A stretch of DNA of 18,780 bases from Limnohabitans sp. (GTDB lineage Bacteria > Pseudomonadota > Gammaproteobacteria > Burkholderiales > Burkholderiaceae_C): the NCBI GenBank assembly GCA_023260735.1, contig JALQUL010000341.1, positions 1 to 18,780 of the forward strand, in the 5' to 3' direction. Positions within the stretch are counted from its first letter, which is position 1; each line of letters starts with the position of its first letter. The translations under genes were made by a program, and so were the position numbers. The notes under the pieces were generated by a model. The model did no database searches, had not been told where the DNA came from, and was given only the letters and a program-made list of their open reading frames with translations. This document shows, one piece after another, positions 1 through 6,512 of this stretch.

Positions 1-488
1 AATTCTTTGGGTTTAAAACTCACAATCAGTGCTTTAGTTTGAGTACTGGGATTGATAAAAATTCGCTGTGAAACAGTTTCCTGACCATATTGAATGGTTT
101 CAGTAAAGATAGCTTTAGGGTTGAGTTTTCCATCTTGAGTGAGTTGAAAAATTTCAACTTCTCCATTTCGAGAGGCAATCATTTTTAATCTAAACGCTTG
201 TTGAAAGCGTACAGCATGATGGCTTGGAAATGGCTTTAACACTCCATTGGGGGAGTCTTCAAGCACATTCATAATCATGGCATCTAAAAGTTTGTACTGC
301 GCAGGTATAGGATTGGTTACTGAGTTTTGACGAGTGACCAAAGCAAGTACCAAATCTTTGGTATTAATAAACTGAGCTATTGGAGGAGAGGTAGCGGTAG
401 TTTGTGCCCACAATTGAGCTGGAATCAATAAAATGACACCATAGCAAAAAATCAACTGCAAAATATTTTTTTTATAAATGAGAAACAT
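1..488 (-). CDS. secreted protein of unknown function, C-terminus outside window
   Basis: An open frame reads on the minus strand from an ATG at 488 to the window edge (162 codons, no stop), so the C-terminus is missing. The N-terminus looks like a Sec signal peptide: Lys-Lys-Asn at residues 6-8, a hydrophobic core at about residues 9-23 (ILQLIFCYGVILLIP) and a likely cleavage after LWA near residue 28, before a Gln/Thr/Pro-rich start of the mature chain. The mature part contains mixed strand-like segments (for example GEVEIFQL and QRIFINPSTQTKALIV) and no motif I recognise. It is probably periplasmic or outer-membrane associated. No clear Shine-Dalgarno precedes the ATG, but the AT-rich, palindrome-dense upstream region is a plausible promoter. 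I do not know the family. Confidence is for a real gene, not for function. Confidence 0.7.
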   Translation of the reverse strand, partial: MFLIYKKNILQLIFCYGVILLIPAQLWAQTTATSPPIAQFINTKDLVLALVTRQNSVTNPIPAQYKLLDAMIMNVLEDSPNGVLKPFPSHHAVRFQQAFRLKMIASRNGEVEIFQLTQDGKLNPKAIFTETIQYGQETVSQRIFINPSTQTKALIVSFKPKE

Positions 489-742
489 TAATTAAAGTGT
501 AAACAATAAAGCTTTAAAAAAATTTGATGAGATAGTAGAAATTTCTACATGATTTCATAAAAGCTTTAAACAATTAATAGAGACACTTTAAGTGTAATGC
601 CATCTGCCCATAAAAACAACTACGAGTAGTATAATTTGCAAATTCCAATAGAAAACAACTAAGCTCAAGTGGTAAATTGCAAACTAGCCGGTTAAAGGTT
701 CACCTTTAGTGTTGAGTTATTTGAAGTGATGAAAGCTTAACA
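489..742. promoter_or_regulatory. palindrome-rich intergenic region upstream of the secreted-protein gene
   Basis: No gene is visible here. Visible dyads are: AAAGCTTTAAA twice (508-518 and 560-570, 52 bp apart); a perfect 14-bp palindrome GTAGAAATTTCTAC at 535-548 about midway between them; ACACTT-T-AAGTGT at 583-595; ACTAC-GA-GTAGT at 619-630; a perfect 12-bp palindrome AATTTGCAAATT at 633-644; and AAAGGT-TC-ACCTTT at 694-707. The first three lie within 120 bp upstream of the ATG at 488, where operators would be expected. No protein can be assigned to any of them. Confidence 0.4.
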
Positions 743-781
743 AAACGAAGTGCCATGTAAGCAACATAAGCAACTTCGTTT
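743..781 (-). terminator. stem-loop terminator after the glutathione S-transferase gene
   Basis: AAACGAAGT (743-751) pairs with ACTTCGTTT (773-781), a 9-bp stem, with a smaller ATGT/ACAT stem inside the loop. Read on the minus strand the stem is followed by TTTTG-TT, and read on the plus strand by TTTTT, so it can act in both directions. It lies 16 bp past the GST stop codon. Confidence 0.65.
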
Positions 782-796
782 TTATTACTTGATATT

Positions 797-1453
797 TTAT
801 TTTTTACTAGTAGCCATCATTTGTTCAGTGCTGGTTTTTCTATCTGCGGCTACTTTTTGCACCGATGGGCGAGCAGACATGGCTTTTAAATAATCTTTAA
901 CACCAGTGCCTTCAAATAAATCAACGCCTAAAACCAATTTGGCCGCCATTGACACTACCGGCAAATGAATAACAGCAGAACAATCGGCTAAGGTAAATTG
1001 ATCACCATATTGATAAGGATTGAGCTGCATTATCTTTTTGTAGCCCTCAACACCTTTAGCTAATTGTTTAGCCACACGCTCTTTGGTACTGTCGCTCACT
1101 TGCCCGCCAAAAAAGGCTTGTGGGTACAACTCCCTAGCGGGCAACTCTAAATATAACTCTATATATTTCACCAACTCTCGCACTTTGGCGGCTGCAAAAG
1201 CATCAGTTGGCATTAAAGAGTGTTCTGGATAAGCTTGTTCTAAATAATCTGCAATGACTGCAGATTCAGTTAAAGTACCTTGTTCAGTTTCTAAAAACGG
1301 CACTTTTCCCAATGGTGAACGAAGCAATAAATCAGGAGAGGCCCTCGGTCCTACAAAAACAGTATCCTCCTCGAAAGTAACTCCTTTTTCGAGTAATTGC
1401 AACTTCACTTGGTTGTAATAATTACTCATTGAAAATCCGCAAAGCTTTAACAT
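797..1453 (-). CDS. glutathione S-transferase family protein
   Basis: This 218-aa protein has the usual length and two-domain plan of a cytosolic GST. The N-terminal thioredoxin-fold half has the candidate active-site segment FSMSNYYNQVK (residues 7-17, with Ser8/Ser10 near where the catalytic Ser/Cys/Tyr sits). The cis-proline strand is GKVPFLE (49-55, Pro52) and the glutathione gamma-glutamyl-binding Glu-Ser is in TESAVIADYL (Glu63-Ser64). The C-terminal helical half has the conserved N-capping segment FTLADC (155-160). The start at 1453 is supported by AAGGAG five bases upstream. It is preceded by a TTGACA promoter with a dyad over the -10 element and followed by a stem-loop, so it is probably monocistronic. 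The substrate cannot be read from sequence. The neighbouring SDR gene is in the same direction but 108 bp upstream. Confidence 0.93.
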   Translation of the reverse strand: MLKLCGFSMSNYYNQVKLQLLEKGVTFEEDTVFVGPRASPDLLLRSPLGKVPFLETEQGTLTESAVIADYLEQAYPEHSLMPTDAFAAAKVRELVKYIELYLELPARELYPQAFFGGQVSDSTKERVAKQLAKGVEGYKKIMQLNPYQYGDQFTLADCSAVIHLPVVSMAAKLVLGVDLFEGTGVKDYLKAMSARPSVQKVAADRKTSTEQMMATSKK

Positions 1454-1474
1454 AGTGTCTCCTTAAAAATATCA

Positions 1475-1506
1475 ATGTAATCTACATATTAGAAATTAGG
1501 TGTCAA
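1475..1506 (-). promoter_or_regulatory. promoter of the GST gene with an overlapping dyad operator
   Basis: On the minus strand a perfect -35 TTGACA (1501-1506) is followed after 16 bp by TAGATT (1479-1484, 4/6 to the -10 consensus). The inverted repeat ATGTA-GAT-TACAT (1475-1487) covers the -10 element, which is a typical repressor position. The GST start codon is 25 bp downstream of the -10. Promoter motifs are seen directly; repressor binding is inferred. Confidence 0.6.
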
Positions 1507-1561
1507 GTTGGTGGCAGCTCTCCTAGTTTGCTAAAAATTTTCACCTGATAATAAATTCAAG

Positions 1562-2437
1562 TTAAATCTTTTTTGAGGTAGCAATAAAATCATCAATTGA
1601 AATAGGTTCATGACCTAATACTTCAGTTATGCCAGCAGTTGAAGCAGCACTACCTTCAAGCAACATTTTTAAAGTGTCTGGCTCTAGTGGAATATCTGGA
1701 TGTAATGCAGTTAGCTTGGCGGTTAATGACATCAAAAACAAGGGAATTGGAATAAACAATGGCACACCCTTTCCTTGTTGAAGGGCGTAACTTGCCAACA
1801 TAGCTTTATAAGAAACTACTTTTGCACCCACACAGTTGATGATTTTTTTTCTGGTAGAGGTTTTATTTTCAATGCTGGCTAGGATAACTGCCACTATGTC
1901 TTGTATATGAACCGGTTGCAACCTCATTTGTCCTTTGCCAGGCAATGACACTATAGGCAGTCTTGATAAGAATAAAAACATTTTGGCAGAAGCTCCATCT
2001 GGCGCAAATACTACGCTGGGGCGCAAAATAGTCCAGTTAAGTTGGCTTTGCTTTAAATATTCATCGGCTTTTAACTTACTACTCTGATACAGAGTGGGGT
2101 TGACTGTATCTACGCCCAAAGCAGAGATTTGAATGACCTTGGCAATTAGCATTTTTTCACAGGCCTCAAATAAGGCTTTTGGTGCTAAATAATGAATCGC
2201 TGTCATGGGTGTTTTAGGCGTGTTACGCAAAACACCTACCGCATTAATTACTACGTCAATGCCTTTTAAATGTTCCAACCATTGCTGGGGATTTGTCATT
2301 TGGCTATAGTCGGCCACAATATCAGAGGCTCGTATGCGGCGCCTCACCAAGCCAATTACTTCGTGTCCCAAAATTTCTAATGCCGCTCTTGTATAGCGAC
2401 CTATCATACCGTTTGAGCCTATCAGTAAGATTTTCAT
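1562..2437 (-). CDS. atypical SDR / NAD(P)-binding oxidoreductase (NmrA / NDUFA9-like)
   Basis: This is a 291-aa protein with an N-terminal Rossmann glycine motif IGSNGMIGR (residues 6-14, GxxGxxG form). Strand segments DVVINAVGV (61-69) and VIQISALGVD (101-110) follow, then a possible active-site pair YQSSK (Tyr117, Lys121) and the LRPSVVF segment (138-144) typical of atypical/extended SDRs. The C-terminal third (about 200-291) is the variable substrate part. The family includes NmrA-like redox sensors, complex I NDUFA9 relatives and quinone/flavonoid reductases, and nothing here decides between them. The start at 2437 follows a weak GAAAG. It lies upstream of the GST gene on the same strand with a 108-bp gap containing a separate GST promoter, so co-transcription is possible but not required. 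Confidence 0.85.
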   Translation of the reverse strand: MKILLIGSNGMIGRYTRAALEILGHEVIGLVRRRIRASDIVADYSQMTNPQQWLEHLKGIDVVINAVGVLRNTPKTPMTAIHYLAPKALFEACEKMLIAKVIQISALGVDTVNPTLYQSSKLKADEYLKQSQLNWTILRPSVVFAPDGASAKMFLFLSRLPIVSLPGKGQMRLQPVHIQDIVAVILASIENKTSTRKKIINCVGAKVVSYKAMLASYALQQGKGVPLFIPIPLFLMSLTAKLTALHPDIPLEPDTLKMLLEGSAASTAGITEVLGHEPISIDDFIATSKKI

Positions 2438-2753
2438 TTTTTAACTTTCATGATAATGTTTGGACTCGACTATATAGGCGATTTTGAAATTCTGCCTTGA
2501 ATTGCATTTTAATCCCCTAATAGAACTTTAGGAATCTAAAACCCAACGCCAACTACTTTGATGGAAGGAATTGTAAAGACTTACTCGCTAGTTAAATATA
2601 CCCATTTTAATATTTATGACAATTAAAAATTGACCAATTAGTCGCTTTAAAAAGCAAAAGGCCTACTGTTTTAAATGGTTGAAGCAACAAAAATGAGAAG
2701 AAATTAACGACAAGTAAAAAAAAAGCCCGCATAATTTGTGCATAATAAAAGCT
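2438..2753. promoter_or_regulatory. divergent intergenic region between the SDR and 3-hydroxyacyl-CoA dehydrogenase genes
   Basis: This AT-rich stretch separates two divergent genes. Toward the SDR gene, TATAGT on the minus strand (2469-2474) is a good -10 candidate about 30 bp from the start codon, with a weak -35. A dyad CCTAA/TTAGG lies at 2516-2532. Toward the dehydrogenase, CATAAT elements at 2730-2746 could be -10s but leave little or no leader. No gene or RNA is visible. Confidence 0.4.
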
Positions 2754-4295
2754 ATGAAAGCTCTATACAAAAAAGTTGGCATCGTGGGAACCGGTGCAAT
2801 GGGTCGTGGAATTGCTCAGCTTGCAGCGCAAGCGGGAAGCCATGTGGTTTTATTTGACGCAATGGCGCTTGCTGCCTCCAATGCACAACAAGCCTTAATA
2901 GATCAGTGGGCAACACTTGCTAATAAAGGCAAAATTAGCACCGAAGACGCAAGTCTTTTTGCCAAGCAGCTCAGTGTAGCCAATGAATTAAACGCTCTTG
3001 CCGATTGTGATTTAATTATTGAGGCCATCAAAGAAGATTTATCCATTAAACAAAGTTTGTTTAAAAATCTTGAAGCCATTGTTCAACCGAGTTGCGTTTT
3101 AGCTAGCAACACATCTAGTTTATCCATTACCTCTATTGCAGCCGCCTTAAGCCGTCCAGAACAATTAGTCGGTATGCACTTTTTTAATCCCGTGCCACTG
3201 ATGAAAGTAGTGGAAATTATTCCAGGTTTACAAAGTCAAAACAGTCACATTGATAACCTTTTACAGTACGGCAAACAAATGGGCCATACAGCCGTAAAAG
3301 CCTCAGATACCCCAGGTTTTATTGTGAATCACGCCGGCCGCGGTTACAACACCGAAGCCCTGCGCATTATTAGCGAAAGCATCACTGACTTTGCTACTGT
3401 TGACCAAATTTTAAAAGATCAACTTGGTTTTAAATTAGGCCCCTTCGAACTCATGGACTTAACCGGACTAGATGTATCGCATCCAGTCATGGAATCAATT
3501 TATAATCAATATTATCAAGAAGCCCGCTACCGCCCTAGCCCCATTACCGCACAGCGTTTAGCAGGTGGTGTGTTGGGTCGTAAAACAGGTCGTGGTTTTT
3601 ATAATTACGATGAAAAAGGTCAAAAAATTGTAGCTCCTACGCGGGCCACTGACAATCTAAAGGCTATCACTCAAGCAGAATGGCCAAGCGTTTGGGTCTC
3701 ACCCAAAGCGTCTCGTCGCCAAGGTTTGTTAGCCCTACTTAAAAATTTAGGAGCCACCATTGAAACAGGTGCGATGCCAAGCCCTACGGCATTAATTATG
3801 GTCGCGCCAATGGGCTTTGACGTCACTACTTTAGCAGCCGTTGAAAGACTAGACCCTACCCGTACAGTTGGCATTGATATGTTGGTAGATGACGCCATCA
3901 GCAAACGCCGAGTCATTGCCAGCAACCCGGCAACACGCCTTGATATGCTGCAAAAAGCACAAGCGATTTTTTCTGCTGACGCAAAGCCAGTGAGTGTGAT
4001 TAAAGACAGCGCCGGTTTTGTGAGCCAAAGGGTGATTGCTACGATTGTTAATATTGGTTCTGATATTTGCCAACAAAGTATTTGCAGCCCAGAAGACTTG
4101 GATAAAGCAGTTCAAATTGGCCTAGGTTACCCACAAGGGCCTTTAGGCTTTGGCAATATGCTAGACCCAGCTAATATTTTAGAAATTTTATTCAATATGC
4201 AGACTGTTTATGGTGATATTCGTTATCGTCCGTCACCATGGCTAAGAAGGCGTGCGGCTTTAGGTTTAAGCCTTCTGCAAGCCGAACAAGTTTAA
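2754..4295 (+). CDS. 3-hydroxyacyl-CoA dehydrogenase, double C-domain (PaaH-like)
   Basis: This enzyme uses NAD+ to oxidise a 3-hydroxyacyl-CoA to the 3-ketoacyl-CoA. Starting at ATG 2754 it is 513 aa. The NAD-binding domain (about 6-184) has GTGAMG at 12-17, Asp35 at the ribose-binding end of strand 2, SNTSSLS at 118-124, and the catalytic pair His142 (HFFNP) and Glu154, spaced 12 apart as in the family. The first C-terminal domain begins at DTPGFIVNHAGRG and ends near GRKTGRGFYNY. A linker of about 100 residues leads to a second C-terminal domain starting at DSAGFVSQRV and including LGYPQGPLGFG. This size and the duplicated C domain are those of PaaH/PaaC-type proteins rather than ~280-310-aa FadB2-like ones. 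An in-frame TTG at 2736 is an alternative start; neither has a visible Shine-Dalgarno. There are no other phenylacetate genes nearby, so I do not assign the paa symbol. Confidence 0.93.
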   Translation: MKALYKKVGIVGTGAMGRGIAQLAAQAGSHVVLFDAMALAASNAQQALIDQWATLANKGKISTEDASLFAKQLSVANELNALADCDLIIEAIKEDLSIKQSLFKNLEAIVQPSCVLASNTSSLSITSIAAALSRPEQLVGMHFFNPVPLMKVVEIIPGLQSQNSHIDNLLQYGKQMGHTAVKASDTPGFIVNHAGRGYNTEALRIISESITDFATVDQILKDQLGFKLGPFELMDLTGLDVSHPVMESIYNQYYQEARYRPSPITAQRLAGGVLGRKTGRGFYNYDEKGQKIVAPTRATDNLKAITQAEWPSVWVSPKASRRQGLLALLKNLGATIETGAMPSPTALIMVAPMGFDVTTLAAVERLDPTRTVGIDMLVDDAISKRRVIASNPATRLDMLQKAQAIFSADAKPVSVIKDSAGFVSQRVIATIVNIGSDICQQSICSPEDLDKAVQIGLGYPQGPLGFGNMLDPANILEILFNMQTVYGDIRYRPSPWLRRRAALGLSLLQAEQV

Positions 4296-4308
4296 TATTG
4301 ATATCTTT

Positions 4309-4363
4309 GGGCTATCGCTTTAAAGGACTGCAAGCACTCCTCTAGGGCGATAGCTCTTTATTT
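4309..4363 (+). terminator. terminator after the 3-hydroxyacyl-CoA dehydrogenase gene
   Basis: GCTATCGC (4311-4318) pairs with GCGATAGC (4347-4354), extendable by one G-T and one G-C pair, and is followed by TCTTTATTTTG. It sits 13 bp past the stop codon and separates this gene from the regulator gene. Confidence 0.75.
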
Positions 4364-4408
4364 TGCATTTTCAACCCGTACTGATACCAGTCACACAAAA
4401 GACAGACT

Positions 4409-5128
4409 ATGCACGAACCAATGCTTACTATAGAGGAAAGAGAAGCCATCAACGCAGGTAGATGGTTTTCTACCCTTTCCCCTTCATTACGTCACGATAT
4501 TCTCCGATGTGCATTTGTTCGCAGATACAAAGATGGTCAAATAATTGCAGCACGTGGCGATCCACCCGACTCATGGATTGCTTGTGCCAAGGGAGCCGTG
4601 CGTGTCAGTTCTATTTCTATTTCTGGAAAACAAATTACCCTCACCTATGTAGAGCCTGGGATTTGGTTTGGCGATGTGTCTATTCTCGATGGAGACCGTC
4701 GCACTCACGATGCCTACGCCCATGGAGATTGCACCATTTTATGTGTGGCCACTGCCGATTTTCGCAAAATTTTAGCTACTCATGTAGAGTTCTACGACGC
4801 TATGCTTCGTTTGCAATCGCGCCGGATTCGTCAACTTTATGGCCTAGTAGAAGACCTCAACACTCTACCACTACGCTCTCGCTTGGCCAAACAATTATTA
4901 CATTTGGTACGCAGTTATGGTGTGCCAAGTTTATCCAATCATCACGAAATTCGAATCAGTTTGCAGCTGGCCCAAGAAGAATTAGCCCAGTTAGTAGGAG
5001 CCTCTCGTCAGCGGGTCAACCAAGAGCTAAAGGCCATGGAGCGAGAAGAAGCAATACGGGTAGAAGCCAATGGTTTAGTCATTCGAGATCGCGAGCGACT
5101 AATGCGTATTGTCGAGCTCAACGATTAA
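4409..5128 (+). CDS. Crp/Fnr-family transcriptional regulator
   Basis: This 239-aa protein has the two-domain Crp/Fnr plan. The cyclic-nucleotide-binding-like beta barrel (about 20-125) contains the GIWFGDVSILDGDRRTHDAY core at 84-103. It is followed by a long dimerisation helix (about 128-150) and a winged helix-turn-helix (about 186-225) with LAQEELAQLVGASRQRVNQE at 187-206. The phosphate-pocket Arg-Ser of CRP is Arg-Thr here, so cAMP binding is not assured. There is no N-terminal cysteine cluster like that of FNR. Recognition-helix residues equivalent to CRP Glu181 and Arg185 are Gln201 and Gln205, so its operator should differ from classical CRP or FNR sites. The gene lies between terminators and directly upstream of the kinase-acyl-CoA dehydrogenase pair, which suggests a local regulator. 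A longer open frame overlaps it in another frame but is a shadow. Confidence 0.93.
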   Translation: MHEPMLTIEEREAINAGRWFSTLSPSLRHDILRCAFVRRYKDGQIIAARGDPPDSWIACAKGAVRVSSISISGKQITLTYVEPGIWFGDVSILDGDRRTHDAYAHGDCTILCVATADFRKILATHVEFYDAMLRLQSRRIRQLYGLVEDLNTLPLRSRLAKQLLHLVRSYGVPSLSNHHEIRISLQLAQEELAQLVGASRQRVNQELKAMEREEAIRVEANGLVIRDRERLMRIVELND

Positions 5129-5154
5129 ATTTTCTAAGTCATTTTTGTTTTAAC

Positions 5155-5191
5155 AAGGTCACTACTCTTTTTCAAAAAGTAGTAAAACCTT
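5155..5191 (+). other. imperfect hairpin after the Crp/Fnr-family gene
   Basis: AAGGT (5155-5159) can pair with ACCTT (5187-5191) and ACTACT (5161-5166) with AGTAGT (5178-5183), with small bulges and an AT-rich inner part. It lies between the stop codon and the true terminator and could protect the 3' end of the transcript. No function is assigned. Confidence 0.4.
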
Positions 5192-5197
5192 ATTCGC

Positions 5198-5238
5198 AAG
5201 ACTCATTTTCTAGTTCACTAGGAATGAGTCTTTTTTTT
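5198..5238 (+). terminator. strong terminator after the Crp/Fnr-family gene
   Basis: AAGACTCATT (5198-5207) pairs perfectly with AATGAGTCTT (5223-5232), with an inner CTAG/CTAG pairing in the loop, followed by eight T (5231-5238). It makes the regulator gene a transcription unit separate from the kinase gene. Confidence 0.88.
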
Positions 5239-5273
5239 AACCAAGAGCCAGTTAGTGGTTACTTAATTGATAT

Positions 5274-5287
5274 TTGATTAGTATCAA
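5274..5287. promoter_or_regulatory. perfect FNR-type box upstream of the kinase gene
   Basis: TTGAT-TAGT-ATCAA matches the FNR/ANR consensus TTGAT-N4-ATCAA at all ten defined positions, and the arms extend to TTTGAT/ATCAAA. It lies just after the preceding terminator, 46 bp upstream of the kinase ATG, where a class II-type activator site could be. A -10 candidate, TCTATT at 5305-5310, is weak. The match is seen directly; which Crp/Fnr protein binds is inferred. Confidence 0.65.
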
Positions 5288-5332
5288 AATTAATCCTCTA
5301 ACTCTCTATTTTTCATTTTGAATTGCTGTTTT

Positions 5333-6436
5333 ATGACTGGTTTTGATCAATTTGTTGGCACTCGTTCAGTGTCTGAAAAACATCGTTTTGATGTAGCTGC
5401 TTTAACACAATGGTTAAAACAAAATCTTACAGGTTTTGAGGGACCATTAACAGTTGAAATGTTCAAAGGTGGACAATCCAACCCTACCTATCAATTAATT
5501 ACGCCTCATATGACCTATGTGATGCGAGCCAAGCCTGGACCAGTGGCGAAATTATTACCCTCTGCTCATGCCATAGAACGAGAATATAAAGTCATGTCAG
5601 CCTTAGGTTCTACCGATGTTCCAGTCGCTAAAATGCTGGCAATTTGCGAGGATGAATCCGTCATTGGTAGAGCCTTTTATATTATGGAGTTTGTTAAAGG
5701 TAGAATACTTTGGGATCAGGCTTTACCAGGCATGACCAAACAAGAAAGAGGAGAAATCTACCAAGAAATGAACCGAGTAATTGCCACTTTGCACAAGGTC
5801 AATGTACAAACCTGTGGCCTTGCGGATTATGGCAAACCTGGTAATTATTTTGAAAGACAAATTGGTCGTTGGAGTAAACAATATGTCGCCTCTATAACCG
5901 AACCTATTACTGAAATGGACCAGCTAATGGCATGGTTACCAGGTAACATTCCAGAACAAGCAAAAGATGAAAAATTAAGCAGTATTGTTCATGGTGACTT
6001 TAGGCTTGATAACCTAATGTTTCATCCCACCGAGCCCAAAGTTTTAGCCATTTTAGATTGGGAACTTTCTACACTGGGTCATCCATTTGCCGACTTTAGT
6101 TACCATGCGATGGCTTGGCATATTCCACCAGGCGCCTTTAGAGGAATTGGCGGTTTAGACCATCAAGCACTGGGCATTCCTAGCGAAGACGATTACATAC
6201 AGGCCTATTGTGATCGTACCCAATTTTGCACCGCCCAAGAGTTAAAAGCCGATTGGAATTTTTATATGGCCTACAACTTATTTCGTATCGCCGCTATTTT
6301 GCAAGGAATTGCCAAACGGGCTCAGCAAGGCATGGCCTCGAGTGATCAAGCGGCTAGCTCTAGTCAAGGCGTAAGGCAATTAGCTCAATTGGCATGGCAA
6401 TTCGCATGCCAATCACAGGCCAAAAAATCCAGTTAA
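5333..6436 (+). CDS. APH-like phosphotransferase, ACAD10/11 kinase-domain type (LvaA-like)
   Basis: This 367-aa protein (from ATG 5333; an in-frame TTG at 5318 is a weaker start) has the aminoglycoside/choline-kinase fold. Visible features are the glycine-rich nucleotide loop FKGGQSNPTY, the ATP-anchoring Lys in YVMRAKP, the paired Glu in EREYKVM, the catalytic HGDFRLDN (His220, Asp222, Asn227) and the metal-binding ILDWE (Asp242). This is the subfamily fused to an acyl-CoA dehydrogenase in ACAD10/ACAD11 and found beside one in bacteria. LvaA of Pseudomonas putida, which phosphorylates 4-hydroxyacyl-CoA, is a characterised relative by architecture. The next gene, 76 bp downstream, is such an acyl-CoA dehydrogenase, so a hydroxyacyl-CoA kinase is much more likely than an antibiotic-resistance enzyme. 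No Shine-Dalgarno is visible. A perfect FNR-type box precedes it. Confidence 0.9.
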   Translation: MTGFDQFVGTRSVSEKHRFDVAALTQWLKQNLTGFEGPLTVEMFKGGQSNPTYQLITPHMTYVMRAKPGPVAKLLPSAHAIEREYKVMSALGSTDVPVAKMLAICEDESVIGRAFYIMEFVKGRILWDQALPGMTKQERGEIYQEMNRVIATLHKVNVQTCGLADYGKPGNYFERQIGRWSKQYVASITEPITEMDQLMAWLPGNIPEQAKDEKLSSIVHGDFRLDNLMFHPTEPKVLAILDWELSTLGHPFADFSYHAMAWHIPPGAFRGIGGLDHQALGIPSEDDYIQAYCDRTQFCTAQELKADWNFYMAYNLFRIAAILQGIAKRAQQGMASSDQAASSSQGVRQLAQLAWQFACQSQAKKSS

Positions 6437-6512
6437 TACCCTCTTTATCAATACGTTTTTTCATCTGACTTCACCTTTAAGCGCTCACTTTTATTTACAG
6501 GAAACATCTATT

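Noticed and set aside
797..1590. GST and SDR proteins both end in an ATSKK tail
   Set aside because: The underlying codons differ and the protein families are unrelated, so this looks like coincidence rather than duplication or recombination.
2736..2753. TTG start six codons upstream for the 3-hydroxyacyl-CoA dehydrogenase
   Set aside because: The added MCIIKA has no family support and no Shine-Dalgarno; ATG 2754 places the nucleotide-binding glycine motif at the usual distance.
4380..4391. ACTG-ATAC-CAGT dyad 17 bp before the Crp/Fnr-family start, as an autoregulatory site
   Set aside because: The arms are only 4 bp and match no Crp/Fnr consensus; it is expected by chance.
4462..5277. A 271-codon open frame overlapping the Crp/Fnr-family gene in another frame
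   Set aside because: It is longer than the real gene, but its translation is rich in Trp, Cys, Ser and Arg with no domain, and it runs through the terminator hairpin. The overlapped frame has clear Crp/Fnr motifs.
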